NCBI GenBank assembly: GCA_943737045.1 | Contig: CALSFV010000342.1 | Span: 62,001-126,000, forward strand | Direction: 5' to 3' | Origin: Parapristionchus giblindavisi | Lineage: Eukaryota > Nematoda > Chromadorea > Rhabditida > Diplogasteridae | Length of the DNA: 64,000 nucleotides | Shown: in pieces, positions 13,301 through 25,300 of the stretch | How positions within the stretch are numbered: position 1 is the first letter of the stretch | Layout: each line of letters opens with the position of its first letter | Translations under genes and position numbers: made by a program | The notes under the pieces: generated by a model | Seen by the model: only the letters and a program-made list of their open reading frames with translations | Database searches by the model: none | What the model was told of the DNA's origin: nothing

Positions 13301-16300
13301 AACGCGCCTTTGAAGTTCAAACGTACATACCGAGAAAATTTTTTGGATAAAGAATGCGAGAGAGCATTCGCTGCTAAACAAAGAAAGAACTATCGATCAA
13401 CTCCCCACTTTTTCTCCCCTCCTTCCTCGCTCTCTCTGATCTAGGTACTATCTCACTTGTGCTGTCTCACTAAACATAGAAACACATGTGGCTGTGGCTG
13501 GCTACTCTCGTACCAAATAAACAAGTGCATTTTATACGGTCAATAACATTGCTTGCCAACCTTCTGGCAGACCATATCACCGGGCAGAAAGATGACGGCT
13601 CGGAGCTTCAATACGAGATCCCTCAGAAGTGCCCTCTCACAGTCCTTGAACAGCTGCACTTTGCTTAGTGTGGAGTAGTGTACAGACAAGGCTGAATTAT
13701 TGATTGATTTATCGATTTATCGATTGATTTATCGATTTATTTATTGATTAAACGAATGAATTATTGATTCTTCCTTCAATTTAATGTAGATGTTTCATTC
13801 AAACACAGTAAATAACTAGCCAAGAAGATATTGGGGAATTGTGATTCCGAAAAAATCGACAAATCAATACATACCAAGATCAGTTTGCAGCTTGAGAGGA
13901 AGTTTTTCAATGAGCCTCTTCTCGTCAAGTGTCTTGTGCTGCTCCCACGTGTAAATGAACCAGGAACGAACCTTGAAAAGTATTTCGATAGTAACGTAAC
14001 CTCCTAGAGTAACATTCTACCGTAACCTCCTACCGTAACCACGTGACGTATAAATAATGCCCTTTTCAAGAGTATCTAAGTTTAGCTGTTTTTTTTTAAA
14101 TTCAATTCACTACCCTCACCAATAGTAAATGTAATGAAAACCTATGCGAGTATACAACATCGGTGCCACCACCCATGGGCAGAAGGAAATCGTTATTGAG
14201 CTCGGGATTCTCATTCAAACTTTCCCCACCCATAAAAGGCAGAAACTGCCACTACGCACCAAGAACGAAAGGAACGTATTCAATCTATATCACAATCAGA
14301 CCCATAGTTGAAACCCAGCTGACGCAACAAACTAATCTGAAAAAGTAGGTCAAATGTTTTATTATAAATGAACAATTACACAACTCTTCGCACTTCATAT
14401 CGCCACATCCCGTACACTAAAAACATCCTACCGTACCACAACAATTCGTTCTTCAGTATTCTGACCGTGCCCTAACATTACAATTTATTTTACAGTATCC
14501 CTACCGTACCCTGGCAATCAATTCGTCGGGTATTTTCAATCTGGTACAGTGTGCCAGCGCTGCATCCATCTTTCGTCGGTACTCTTCCTGATTTCTATTA
14601 GCATTCGATACAATGTCTCGAATCTGAAAAAAGAATAGCTCATAGTCTTATTAAAATAATAATAATTTATCTACGCCCGAGGCGCAACAGCAATTGAAAG
14701 AAACAATAGGTGGTAGATATGATTGACGACTCTAAAATGGAATAAAATTTAAAAAATGCTCTGAGATATGTCGCCATAAATAAGATTATGGTAATTCTAC
14801 TTATTTAAAAATCAATCAATCAATCTTTATCACGGATCTCCTGTAAGAATGAAAGAAGCCAACCGACAGTTTTTAAACTTTTCTCACCGATTTGGATGAG
14901 ATTTATATGATTGACCATAGTGAGGTAAAGTAGAAGGCCTAGGCACTTGATTTCGCCAAATTTGCATTTTTATCGATTTTTTGATCTTCCACTTCTGGCA
15001 GCCATATCTCACTCAATTTTTGACCTACAACAAAAAATTTTTTTCCAATCGATTCGAAATGAACTAATCTAGATGATACTCAAGAAAGGATACGTACAAA
15101 AATGCGATCTTCTACCTGTTTTCTTCAAAAAATGATCTTTTGAGTACAAAATGCTAATTTTCTCAAAACATTTCCACAAAGGATACGATTTTTATTCGCG
15201 ATTCTGATTCCCCATCTTCGAATTGAGGTACGTACATATTTCTTCAGTCATAACTCACGACAAGCCATATCGATCCTCAGAGAGAGCCGGACTTTGCGTT
15301 ATTTTCATTCAAAAATACATTTCTTATCTCACCTCTCCTCATTTTCATGCAAATTCTCAAGCATAGTATACCAATCGAAAGCTCTCGACGAGCTCTACAA
15401 AAATGACTTAGTAGTACAAGTCATGAAATTTTACCGTATTCAAGATATTCAAGAAAATCCGTTTTTTTTCACTGGCAATTGTTGTGCAATGTAATCGATT
15501 CACAACGAAACATTGTTCTTTGCGTTTTCCAATGTGTGTTGTGTGTTTTTTTTAAAAAAATATTTGTTAATAATGTTAAAGGAAGGAACAATAAATAAAA
15601 TTGCAAAAAGGTTTATCTGAGATATTCATCATTGAAAAATAAACTTTCTGAAATACGAAACTATTCATCGATATTTCCGATATCGGAATCGGAATGATCG
15701 AAAAAACTATCCGGATCATTGAAATACTCATTGAGATCGGTGTGAACAAAATCATAGATAGCCTCAGCAGTGACCTCTCTATCATCCTCTTCCACATCCA
15801 CCTCCTCCTCGATCTGAATCTCTTCGTCCTCCAAATCCATGAGCATATCATCCAGAAATGCTCTTTTTCTTCTGCTCCTCACTCCCTCACTCTCGAGTTG
15901 TTTCTTCTTCGCTGCGACGACAGTTCTGATGAGGTTCTTGATTTGTTCGTGGGTCATTCTCTCAGCGGGCAGGATGTCCACTTTTTCTTTCATTCTTTTC
16001 TCGACCTCCTCCGCTCTGCAATTTTAGGGGGGCCAATAATTTGTTCGAACAATTTTGGGTGCCTAAAATTTGGCTACCAGACAAGCCCCACTTTTAAAGT
16101 TGAGTCAATAATTTGGTTTAGCTAAAATTTTAGCCAAAGTTTGGCTAAAATTTTGGCCAAAATTTGGCTAAAATTTTGGACTAAAATAACAACCCCACTT
16201 CGAACCAAATTATTGGCTCAACCACCAAATTATTGACTCAACTTTAAAAGTGGGGCTTGTCTGGTAGCCAAATTTTAGGATCAACTTTTACGGTCCACCA

Positions 16301-19300
16301 AATTATTGACCCCACTTCGACCAAATTATTGGCCTCCTTAAAATTGCGGAGCGCACGCAGCTTCTTGCCATCATTGTAGTACTCGTTGAAAAGTGCAGTG
16401 ACCAGATCTTTCGCTTTCTGGTTGTACTTCCCTCCCTTCTTCGTAGTCCTTAGTGCCCATCCAATCGGCTTGGGATGATCAGCAGCCTGCTGGTACTCCT
16501 TCAAAGACTCAACGAGAAGATCGATTCCCTCTCCTTGCTGCACTTCGTCGAGCATTCTCTTGTAGAGACCGAGGGCGAAATCGTACTGAGATCTTCTTCT
16601 GTCTGATAGTGTGTTGTCCCTTGTCGATGTGCTGGAGGAGATTCGAGTGTCGAATAAAGCTGGAAGAGCACCGACTGCATGCGAAGAGAGGGGAAGAGGG
16701 TGTCAGTCTCATGACAGGGCAGGATTGGATAACGCAAAGAGCAATGTTTCGTTGTGAATCGATTACATTGCACAACAATTGCCAGTGAAAAAAAACGGAT
16801 TTTCTTGAATATCTTGAATACGGTAAAATTTCATGACTTGTACTACTAAGTCATTTTTGTAGAGCTCGTCGAGAGCTTTCGATTGGTATACTATGCTTGA
16901 GAATTTGCATGAAAATGAGGAGAGGTGAGATAAGAAATGTATTTTTGAATGAAAATAACGCAAAGTCCGGCTCTCTCTGAGGATCGATATGGCTTGTCGT
17001 GAGTTATGACTGAAGAAATATGTACGTACCTCAATTCGAAGATGGGGAATCAGAATCGCGAATAAAAATCGTATCCTTTGTGGAAATGTTTTGAGAAAAT
17101 TAGCATTTTGTACTCAAAAAATCAGTTTTTTGAAGAAAACAGGTAGAAGATCGCATTTTTGTACGTATCCTTTCTTGAGTATCATCTAGATAGTTCATTT
17201 CGAATCGATTGGAAAAAAATTTTTTGTTGTAGGTCAAAAATTGAGTGAGATATGGCTGCCAGAAGTGGAAGATCAAAAAATCGATAAAAATGCAAATTTG
17301 GCGAAATCAAGTGCCTAGGCCTTCTACTTTACCTCACTATGGTCAATCATATAAATCTCATCCAAATCGGTGAGAAAAGTTTAAAAACTGTCGGGAAAAG
17401 GTCTCATTTTCCTACGTTTTTACAGGAGACCCGTGTTATATCTTTTCTTGTATGTGGATATCTTTGTCTAAAGGTATCGGTAATTAAAATTTGATATTTG
17501 ATTACACATTGTTGTTACTGCAGTATGCCAATGGTTTCTTGATGACTTTAACTACCGTATCCCTAGTTATTGTACATTACTATAACTACCGTACCCCTCT
17601 TGTCTCTTGATTACGGTAACTACCGTACCCCTCTTGTCTCTGGATTACGGTGACTACTGTACCCCTCTGGTCTCTGGATTACGGTAACTACCGTACCTGA
17701 CCGAGCAGCAAGGCGAACACGAAGACGCCCATCATCCACGAGAATGTCATGTAGATGTATTCGATGACGTTGGTGGGAGCCGGATTGTTGCCGGTCGAAG
17801 TGGCGACCGCGGCCGTGAAATAGAAACAGCGGATGTAGGAGTTGCCTCAATGAATTATGGTTAGTGAATAACCATTCAGTGTGGGGCAAGCACAGCATTC
17901 TGCATGCATGGACAACGGAAAACCGTTTTCTGGAAAATGTGACGTTATTAGGATAGGCGGAGGCGTTTTCCAAAAATCCTCTTTCCAAAAAATTTTCCGT
18001 TCCGTTTCACATTCACTTTTTCCCGGAAAACGGTTTCCGTTGTTCATGCATACGGCCACTGGTTCTAGCCATCTTTTTTTGAAAGCCAAACAATCCAGAG
18101 TATCACAGTAAGTTCTTAGCGTTTAGCCGATCATTTTGACTTGATTCAAAATCGGATATGAAATGTACGTGAAACGGAGACCAATGTCGGTTATTATCCA
18201 GTAATAGGCAAAAATATTATAATATATTAAATTATATTATAATATTGTTATTATAATATTAAAAGTAGCAATAATCACCTTGATTGTTGTAGACCCACTT
18301 GTTCAGATAGTATTTGCCGTTATAGGTGTAGGCGATCTGACCGAAAGCCTTAAAAGAAAGCTTCATAATTTACCCTGATACCTCCAGGCGTAAATATCCT
18401 TTTTTCCTAGATTCACCCTTAGCTCCCAAGCTGCCACTGTACCCAAAGCCCACACCGATTTGGCTAGATTAGCAAAGGACAACCATCGTTTCCCTCATGT
18501 CATCCCATTTTCAATTATGTATAATATGATGGAATAAAGAAAAAGAATAAGATATGTATTTTGAGTAAACTGTTCTCTTATGTTTAGCCCCACAATCCTT
18601 CCTCAACAAGCATCGGTGGTTCAGTGGTAGAATGCTCGCCTGCTACGCGGGCGGCACGGGTTCGATTCCCGGCCGATGCAATCCTTTGTTTGAAACAAAA
18701 AAATGTTGTTTAATTTTATCACACAGTAGTTTTAAGCGAATTAAAACTTGCAATGAATTTTTTTGTCATTGGAAAATCAATAATTTGCTCTGAAATCCAC
18801 AGGTCTAATTACACATTTTTTGAAGATTCGCCCTTAGCTTCCAAACTACTACTGCCTTATGTATTGATTGATTTGTTTAATGACAATGTGTGGGTTTTGG
18901 ATACAGTAGTAGCTTCCAAACTACTACTGTATCCAAAACCCATACCGATTTGGCTAGATTAGCGAAGGACATCCATCGTTTCCCTCATGTCATCCCATTT
19001 TCAATTATGTATAATATGATGGAATAAAGAAAAAGAATAAGATATGTATTTTGAGTAAACTGTTCTCTTATGTTTAGCCCCACAATCCTTCTTCAACAAG
19101 CATCGGTGGTTCAGTGGTAGAATGCTCGCCTGCCACGCGGGCGGCCCGGGTTCGATTCCCGGCCGTTGCAATCTTTTGTTTGAAACAAAAAAATGTTGTT
19201 TAATTTTATCACACAGTAGTTTTAAGCGAATTAAAACTTGCAATGAATTTTTTTGTCATTGGAAAATCAATAATTTGCTCTGAAATCCACAGGTCTAATT

Positions 19301-22300
19301 ACACATTTTTTGAAGATTCGCCCTTAGCTTCCAAACTACTACTGCCTTATGTATTGATTGATTTGTTTAATGACAATGTGTGGGTTTTGGATACAGTAGT
19401 AGCTTCCAAACTACTACTGTATCCAAAACCCATACCGATTTGGCTAGATTAGCGAAGGACATCCATCGTTTCCCTCATGTCATCCCATTTTCAATTATGT
19501 ATAATATGATGGAATAAAGAAAAAGAATAAGATATGTATTTTGAGTAAACTGTTCTCTTATGTTTAGCCCCACAATCCTTCCTCAACAAGAATCGGTGGT
19601 TCAGTGGTAGAATGCTCGCCTGCCACGCGGGCGGCCCGGGTTTGATTCCCGGCCGATGCAAACTTTTGTTTGAAACAAAAAAATGTTGTTTAATTTTATC
19701 ACACAGTAGTTTTAAGCGAATTAAAACTTGCAATGAATTTTTTTGTCATTGGAAAATCAATAATTTGCTCTGAAATCCACAGGTCTAATTACACATTTTT
19801 TGAAGATTCGCCCTTAGCTTCCAAACTACTACTGCCTTATGTATTGATTGATTTGTTTAATGACAATGTGTGGGTTTTGGATACAGTAGTAGCTTCCAAA
19901 CTACTACTGTATCCAAAACCCATACCGATTTGGCTAGATTAGCGAAGGACATCCATCGTTTCCCTCATGTCATCCCATTTTCAATTATGTATAATATGAT
20001 GGAATAAAGAAAAAGAATAAGATATGTATTTTGAGTAAACTGTTCTCTTATGTTTAGCCCCACAATCCTTCTTCAACAAGCATCGGTGGTTCAGTGGTAG
20101 AATGCTCGCCTGCCACGCGGGCGGCCCGGGTTCGATTCCCGGCCGATGCAATCTTTTGTTTGAAACAAAAAAATGTTGTTTAATTTTATCACACAGTAGT
20201 TTTAAGCGAATTAAAACTTGCAATGAATTTTTTTGTCATTGGAAAATCAATAATTTGCTCTGAAATCCACAGGTCTAATTACACATTTTTTGAAGATTCG
20301 CCCTTAGCTTCCAAACTACTACTGCCTTATGTATTGATTGATTTGTTTAATGACAATGTGTGGGTTTTGGATACAGTAGTAGCTTCCAAGCTGCCACGGT
20401 ACCCAAAGCCCACACCGATTTGGCTAGATTAGCAAAGGACAACCATCGTTTCCCTCATGTCATCCCATTTTCAATTATGTATAATATGATGGAATAAAGA
20501 AAAAGAATAAGATATGTATTTTGAGTAAACTGTTCTCTTATGTTTAGCCCCACAATCCTTCTTCAACAAGCATCGGTGGTTCAGTGGTAGAATGCTCGCC
20601 TGCCACGCGGGCGGCCCGGGTTCGATTCCCGGCCGATGCAATCTTTTGTTTGAAACAAAAAAATGTTGTTTAATTTTATCACGTTTTATGCGATATGCGA
20701 ATATCTCACATATCGAATATATCACTTGCAATGAACTTTTTCAGGGGAAAAATCAATAATTTGCTCTGAAATTCCCATTTTTCCAAGATTCGCCCTTGGC
20801 TCCCAAACTGCCCCAGGTCGCTAATTCGTAACATTGCTCACGGATTCTGACTAAGTCGAAAGTTGAAATTAAGTTGAAATGGATTCTGACTAATTCGACT
20901 ATGCTGATTATCATTACGTAGGTCACTCCCCGCAGATTCATCCGGGTAGGATACTGTTCTCTAGTCAGTATTCTTTGATATTACAAAATTTTCTTCGTTC
21001 TTCCTTTTTATGCATGATATATGATACACAGAATATCGTTATTTCCTCTTGTCTAATAGTTAGGAACGGCAAAAATATATAAATATAAATAAATATAAAT
21101 ATAAATCGCACCTGCCAAGCGCTGAGCAGGTAATAGATGCAGCTATTCACATGGATGATATAGATCATGTACGATAACGTCCTGGCTACTCGGATCGCGT
21201 ACGGGTTCGAGAACGAGTTGTCGAGCATATCGAACAGTTGACCGAACGCCTTAAATTAATATATTTAATTTTTTTTTAAATAAAAAATAAATAAATAAAA
21301 TGCCTTGTAAATCTTTTGAATCCCAATACAGTTTTCCATAATCTCAATTGGGAAGAGAAGGGAGTTAGGGTCAATGGGGAATATCTCTCACATTTACTAT
21401 ACGCAGATGATTGTGTTCTCATCGCGCATGATGCTCGTCAAGCCCAAACCATGGTTGCTCAATTGGAAGGGGAGTTGCAAAAGGTGGGGCTGCGTCTCTA
21501 CGGGAATAAAACTGTGGCGCTATCTACCAATCCAAGAAGTGAACCGGTTACTGTTGCGGGAGATCAGGTGAAGGTTGTGGAAAGGGTTGTTTGTTTGGGG
21601 CAGGAAATTACTCTGGGAATAAAACGGTTTGAGGGTGAAATTCACCGAAGAATTCGAAGTGGGAACTGGGCATTCTTCAAATATTCGGAATTCTTCCGAA
21701 AAAGGGGTTGTCCAATGTATTTGAAAAAACGGCTGTTTGATGGGGTGATCCTCCCTGCATTCCTTTATGGCGCCGAAACATGGTATCGCAGTAAACGTGA
21801 AAAGCAAAGGCTGTCAGTTGCCCAGCGTAGACTCGAACGTAAAACTCTCGGGATTTCAATTCTGGACCGAATATCCAATGAGCGGATCCGTGACATTACA
21901 AGTTTCAAGGACGTTGTTAGGGAAGCGGAGAGACGGAGGTGGTTGTGGGTGGAGAGGCTCTCGAGACTGCGACATGATCGATGGTCGCTGAGTGTGCTCA
22001 ATTGGACCCCCAGTTGCAAGAGGAAACAGGGACGCCCAGTCAAGGGATGGAGGGACGATTTCGTGAAGGCTGCTGGTCCTAAATTCATGCAAATTGCGAG
22101 GCACAATCGTTCGGAATGGAGAAATTTCATGGCAACCCAGCTACGAAACAACCATTAGCTGATAAAGTTGTTCAATGTCAAAAATGTCAAAATCGTAAAG
22201 CTGCTTTGAATCATTCATAATTGAACGATTTTTGGAAGAACTAATCAATAATGGGCTACAGTATACCTTAAAGTGCAGGAATCGATTGATGCGGACAATC

Positions 22301-25300
22301 GGTATGGGACCGACTAGACCGTAGAAACCGTCAGTCGGCAGGACGGAGATGACGTCGATGCGAAACTCGATGCTCTTGAAGTAGTTGCGGCTCGTGTCGG
22401 CTAGCGACTTCTGCAAAAGAGTGAATGATTCAACGATTCATAAGGTTTACGTGAATTTATGCCAACGAAGTCACCTAGAAAAATACTTTCCAACATTTTT
22501 TTGAACCTTCGTTGAGCTTGAAAAAGTCGATTTTTCATTCTCGAGTAACACATTTTCTCGTCAAGTCGTTTTAAATTGTAAATTGCATAAATTTGATTGG
22601 AAATTAAAGATTAATGATCAAAGATTAAAAATTAAATTTAAAGATCAAAGATCAAAGATCAAAGATCAAAACCCACCATGGGTATGCCTCCTCTCATGAA
22701 CTGTCGTCGCGGCTTCCATATCAGCATATCCAGCAGGTACAGAACGTCACAGGCGTAGTCGCCGATGAGCCAGTACATTAGGTTGGACTAAGAATCAATA
22801 TCTTTATACTAAAAATCAATAATCATAAATCAATAATTCTAGCTTGACGGATACGAAATAACTAACAATAAATGTGTCTCTCACACCACGAGCCAATTTT
22901 ACTCTCCGCTCCGGCAACACTCTCTCGTAGACAGCGAAAGCGAGAGCGTGTAGCCAGAGCGGAGGCTTAAAAATTAGCTCGGGGTGCTGTGCCTTCCAAC
23001 CTTGGTCTGATATGGATAACTGCTTCTCAGCGGTATACTGATGGCATTGTAGAGGAATGCGAACGTCTGGATGGTCAGCCACGCCATGTTCAGTTTGGCT
23101 GAAAGTATTCAATCGGAATATTTTGAATTTCGACGATTGTCATATGATGACATATAGCGTGACATATGACATATGACATATGACATCCCTATTCCAGCGC
23201 ATGAATGCGTGAAGATGATTATTGATTGATTGAATTAATAGACGATTGATTTTTATGAAATTAGAATCCTTTCAATCGAATTTTATTGAAAAAAATAAAG
23301 ATTTAAAAATCTCGACGCTCTCTTCAATCGAATTATTACATTTTCGATTTTCTGAAATTTGATAAATCTGCTATAGCATATCGATAAAAAGACACTTCTC
23401 TGTTTCTTCGACCAGCTATTTCGCAATTCACATAAACATTTTTTTTGACTTTTATTTAGGCACAGAAGAGCAAATGAATGACAATGGGAGTTGGAAGAGA
23501 GGGGGGTTTTAAAAAACCCAAAAGTGCTGGTAAGAAACGGTAAGGTACGAAATAGTAGCAAAGAGAGAAGCAGAGTTTCTGATCAGAGGTGGGAATGATC
23601 TAGTATGCAAGAAAAATCGATAAGCTCACTATTCGGATCAATGGTCCTTCGCAAGATCGACTTCCTCTGCGCCATCTCATCTTCTTCGAGTTTCTGAAAA
23701 TTTTGTTAAATTATGGCCAATCAATTATTCATCATCCTTGTCCTTTCTCGCAAAGACCTATCTCAATTGTGAGAAAATTCTCCGTAAGTGTAGTCTATTT
23801 TCTGAACTGATAGTGTAGTCGATCGATATTCTATTTATTTATTTATTTAATTATTTATTTGATACATCCGTGACAGGTGCGACAGCAAATACAGAAACGA
23901 TAAGAAAAATAATACTAATAATGGACTTGTTTGTACTCGGTTATCTTCATTTGTAACGTTTGGTTGAACTTGTAATATTCTGTGTGAGACCAGATGGATA
24001 ATGGACTCTAGCAGATGTTGATCAATCGATAATCATAGCTATACGATTATAATCGCAACCTCCCTACGATTGGGGTATATCACGCGTGTCGCGTAAGGTT
24101 CGAATAAACCGTGGCACATTGAAAAAGTCGAAAATGAGCAGAGGTGATTTTTTAGTAGTCCATAGGGTCCCTAACAAGATAGCGCGAGCTTTTTTGCGTA
24201 TCTTCATTTTTAACGTCGAGAGACGACGTCAAACTTTTTGGACGCAGAAATCGGCCGACTTTGGAGCTCTGTAACTCTTCGGGGTGTGGATTTGGTATCG
24301 AGTAGTCAACAGAAGAATTTCCTAGAATGTCCAGGAGAATGCACCTGCATCATTAGCCGATCGATATTTTAATCAGTATTTTTGTAAATAGATTTTATTG
24401 TTTAGTTTTCGTGAAAATATAGGAGCCAAAGTTTTGCTATAGCTCATTCGACTGATCTCGATTAGAGGATTTCAATGGTATGCTGAACGTTTTTGTATGT
24501 GGATGCGCTCGAAAGTTATGAGCGTTTCAAGATTTTCATTGCATGCGATCACACGAGAGGAGAGTGATGCAGCCAGTGATCTACCCACTCATGTGCCTCC
24601 TGCGAACAATTCGCTCATTTTAATTAGTTTTACTGTTGTTCTAGTACATCTCCAAGTTATTATTGATAATTTTCGAATATTCATTTATATAATTTCATTC
24701 ATAATTCATAACCAATCGATGAATATTGCTCACCATGAAAGCAAATTACAACATGACATCAGAGAGGAGTCAAATTGACAGGATTAGTTCATCTCCCTCT
24801 CCCTCGACTACTATCCTACTGAATTCATCTTCGTTTTGTCCTAGAATAGCTCCATCCTCATCCTCTCCCTCTTTGAAGACGTTATCGTACATCTCCGAGT
24901 CTTTCGATTCCTCCACAACTCTTCTCTTCCTGGTCCATCCACTGGCTGATCGAATACTCGACTTCGTTCTAGTGCTCTTCGGATACAATTGGAACCATTT
25001 TGACATCTGACAGAGCTTTATCGAAAACATTATACATAAAAAATCAGCAAAAGAAATCTGCGGCAAGGGGGATCGAACCCCCGACAGACAAAAGTGAATG
25101 TAGACCTTATCCACTACACCAGACAGGCACTTGAAGTTATCGTTGATAGATTAGTTCACTAACCAATCCGGATGTATTGTGTAGAAAACCTCACGAATTT
25201 CTCTCTCGAATTTTTTTGAAACGCTCATAACTTTCGAGCGCATTAATATAAAGTATAAGTTCAGCATACCATTGAAATCCTCTCATCGAGATCAGTCGAA

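Larger units (their letters stand above)
14828..17439. mobile_element. Foldback element C, 2.6 kb, carrying a broken zinc-finger gene
   Basis: The left arm (about 14828-15500) starts ATCACGGATCTCCTGTAAG and the right arm (about 16765-17439) ends TTTTACAGGAGACCCGTGTTA, the same termini as element B. Arms are nearly identical for about 670 bp; both encode the same shadow frame containing [19 protein letters not shown]. The unique spacer (15500-16765) holds a minus-strand gene relic and a smaller inserted element. It lies in the channel-gene intron between exons 17697-17845 and 14510-14623, and the channel gene is transcribed in the same direction as the cargo. Confidence 0.88.
18420..20660 (+). 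repeat. 490-bp tandem array carrying tRNA-Gly genes (five units)
   Basis: tRNA copies start at 18610, 19100, 19590, 20080 and 20570, exactly 490 bp apart. Each unit also has the phrases CATCGTTTCCCTCATGTCAT, GTTGTTTAATTTTATCACAC and a palindromic AGCTTCCAAACTACTACTG. Internal junctions are identical to each other. The sequence before copy 1 and before copy 5 shares a different version (AAGCTGCCAC.GTACCCAAAG; GCAAAGGACAACC). The array lies in the channel-gene intron between exons 21112-21249 and 18279-18348, on the opposite strand. Confidence 0.95.

Noticed and set aside
16763..16963. Identical 66-codon frame in both arms of element C
   Set aside because: Same frame appears only because the arms are inverted copies; composition is not protein-like and it crosses into the arm terminus.
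18753..20731. Repeated 69- and 80-codon frames in the tRNA array
   Set aside because: They recur because the 490-bp unit recurs; one overlaps the tRNA in antisense, and no coding signal exists.
25060..25130. Functional tRNA gene
   Set aside because: A and B boxes are good but the acceptor halves do not pair and no anticodon arm forms.
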